A DNA stretch of 64,000 nucleotides, from contig JAJKFL010000013.1 of the NCBI GenBank assembly GCA_021186555.1, forward strand, positions 40,859,144-40,923,143. Reading direction: 5' to 3'. The stretch is from Reticulitermes speratus. Lineage: Eukaryota; Arthropoda; Insecta; Blattodea; Rhinotermitidae. The notes below the pieces were generated by a model. That model worked only from the letters and a program-made list of their open reading frames with translations, was not told the DNA's origin and did no database searches. Position numbers and translations under genes: made by a program. Of the stretch, positions 62,855-64,000 are shown piece after piece. How positions within the stretch are numbered: the first letter of the stretch is position 1; each line of letters starts with the position of its first letter.

Positions 62855-64000
62855 GTATGTAAAGTTTTTTGTGTACAGTATTTTAGAGTCGTAATTTTAA
62901 ACATAGGAGAGTTCTACTTCTTGTATGAGGTAATTTTGTAAGTCTTAGTATAAAGTACATAAATTGAAGAAGATTGGAGGAAAGGAGATAACATTATTGC
63001 ACAGCCGATACCTTGTGCTGCCTGGTCTACTGTTTATGTAATCTGCATGTACTGTATAATGTGCAATATTAATAATACTAAATGCTAATTATGGACGACG
63101 ACGTTGATAAACCAAAGATAAAATTATTGCCTTTGTCTCCTTTATGTAGTAGTGTAATCATACACATTAACACCAGTACTGAAACATTTTGCTCTAGCAT
63201 TCACATTAATTCGAAGTTTTATTGGTGCAGGAATGTATAAATACATAGGAAATGAGGACAGTATATCAGCCTTGAAGCATACCAATAATGATAACCCCAT
63301 GAGAAGCTTTTCAAAAAATTTGAAACCCGATATTAAGACAAGGAGAATATTCAAAATGTGCAACCCTCCAGAGGATATTACCATTGGAAATGAAGGTAAA
63401 TATCTATGCAGTGTGTATTATAACATAAAATGGGTGGAATTTATGCTAAATACTTGCCAAGAAATAAGAATAATCTTGCCTTTTCCCTGAATATTCTTCA
63501 GTACATCATGCTTGGAGTTTCATGTGTGGCATGCCTAAAACAAATATGCGTATGAATTTTTTATGTAATTGGCAATATTTTTACACATTTCCCTTTTCTT
63601 CAAGGTCTGGTTCATGGAAACTATACTCTGGAAGGAATATTAGTTTTCCTTCGACATGGTGACCGAGGACCACTTGCCCATGTTAGAAATGTCTCCAGTG
63701 TCAACTGTGCAGGAGATCTTTTAAACTCAGATAGTTTTGATTCTGATGTAAATTTTCGTTCATATGAATATTTTCTTCAAAATCTCACGGCATCAGGTAA
63801 ATTGTCAAACTTTCACTCCCAGTTTTTGGGCCCTTTTCATGGTTTTCCTTTGGTTCCTCCTAGTTCAGGGGAATGTCAGCTGGGGCAGTTGACACCAGTT
63901 GGAGTTTCTCAGCATCTTAAAACAGGTCAGATTTTGAGGATCGTTTATGGGGATAAGTTAGGTGTTGGCAATGGCTCCATTTCAGCCGGTGATATAGCTG
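62779..64000 (+). CDS. PXYLP1: 2-phosphoxylose phosphatase 1-like histidine phosphatase, gene span (5' part, three exons seen, 3' end missing)
   Basis: This is a histidine acid phosphatase-type protein closest to PXYLP1 (ACPL2), a Golgi type II membrane enzyme that removes the 2-phosphate from xylose in the glycosaminoglycan linker. Three exons (62779-62854, 63231-63395, 63605 to the window end) join in frame for 212 codons. Residues about 9-26 are a hydrophobic signal anchor. LRHGDRGP at about 96-103 is the phosphate-binding RHGxRxP motif with the catalytic histidine. A spacing similar to PXYLP1 follows: PLVPPSSGECQLGQLTPVGVSQHL resembles the family's L-P-L..C..GELTxxGxxQHL block. The rest of the phosphatase domain, including the second catalytic histidine (HD motif), lies beyond the window. 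It is divergent from the vertebrate protein, so a related insect acid phosphatase is possible. Confidence 0.85.
63231..63395 (+). CDS. PXYLP1: PXYLP1-like coding exon 2 (stem region)
   Basis: This 165-nt exon has a TTGGTGCAG acceptor and a GAAG|GTAAAT donor. It encodes residues 26-81, a polar lysine- and asparagine-rich stem (MRSFSKNLKPDIKTRRIFKM, CNPPEDITIGNEG) between the membrane anchor and the catalytic domain. The phase matches exon 1 (G|GA) and exon 3 (G|GT). The conserved C.PP-like stretch sits where vertebrate PXYLP1 has YCNIP. If the donor were not used, the frame would read on to a stop near 63490, but the exon 3 homology argues for splicing. Confidence 0.8.
63605..64000 (+). CDS. 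PXYLP1: PXYLP1-like coding exon 3 (catalytic motif), runs off the window
   Basis: The acceptor is a pyrimidine-rich tract ending TTCTTCAAG|GT. The exon opens GLVHGNYTLEGILVFLRHGDRGP, which carries the RHGxRxP active-site loop. It continues SYEYFLQNLTASGKLSNFHSQF, HGFPLVPPSSGECQLGQLTPVG and QHLKTGQILRIVYGDKLGVG, and is still open at 64000. An internal GGTAAA at about 63797 looks like a donor. The reading frame and the family match continue past it, so I treat it as coding. An NLT sequon is present. Confidence 0.88.

Noticed and set aside
63142..63384. Minus-strand frame over PXYLP1-like exon 2
   Set aside because: It is the shadow of a real exon whose plus-strand reading joins in phase at both splice sites.

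Overview
The window is eukaryotic nuclear DNA, almost certainly from an insect with a large, repeat-rich genome. Coding sequence is split into short exons with clean GT/AG borders, introns reach about 40 kb, and most of the DNA is transposon debris: tRNA-derived SINEs, non-LTR retrotransposon tails, Tc1/mariner-type elements, a Penelope-like fragment, hairpin elements and simple repeats. The carrier protein encoded here matches the insect Rim2 branch, including its long hydrophilic loop after the first signature. Several SINE families resemble ones I associate with cockroaches and termites, so a polyneopteran (perhaps Blattodea) is my best guess; the sequence does not prove the order.

Two host genes lie head to head at the right end. 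Leftwards from 62100 runs the Rim2/SLC25A36-type mitochondrial pyrimidine-nucleotide carrier. Its first five coding exons (62060-62100, 61426-61701, 52952-53130, 12466-12590, 7337-7550) keep one reading frame through every junction. The last coding exon, expected to start with the rest of the third PHEVxRTR signature, was not found at 1-7336 and probably lies left of the window. Rightwards from 62779 runs a gene for a 2-phosphoxylose phosphatase (PXYLP1)-like histidine phosphatase: exons 62779-62854, 63231-63395 and 63605 onward, still open at the window end. The 678 bases between the two start codons hold CCAAT-, E-box- and CRE-like sites and probably form a shared promoter.

Everything left of about 61.4 kb is intron of Rim2. 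Intron 1 is 358 bp, intron 2 about 8.3 kb, intron 3 about 40.4 kb, intron 4 about 4.9 kb, and intron 5 is at least 7.3 kb. Intron 2 carries a 15-copy 46-bp tandem array. Introns 3 to 5 carry nearly all the mobile elements. Three SINEs have perfect 13-14 bp target-site duplications and so look fairly young. Several Tc1/mariner-type elements are internally deleted but keep their inverted ends and TA duplications.

The most interesting signal is a set of elements at 1813-2247, 9203-9441, 13561-13818 and about 27400-27610. They share a 3' end of the form GTGCAT...TTGGTTG. Three of them carry a compact hammerhead-ribozyme-like core (CUGAWGA, one extra base, stem II, GAAA, very short stem III, matching CYCC/GGRG stem I). 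The fourth carries a GIY-YIG endonuclease fragment typical of Penelope-like retroelements. I read them as one Penelope-derived family, mostly reduced to hairpins.

The two genes are not obviously linked in function: one moves pyrimidine nucleotides across the mitochondrial inner membrane, the other acts on the proteoglycan linker in the Golgi. All names rest on reading the translated sequence; no database search was run.
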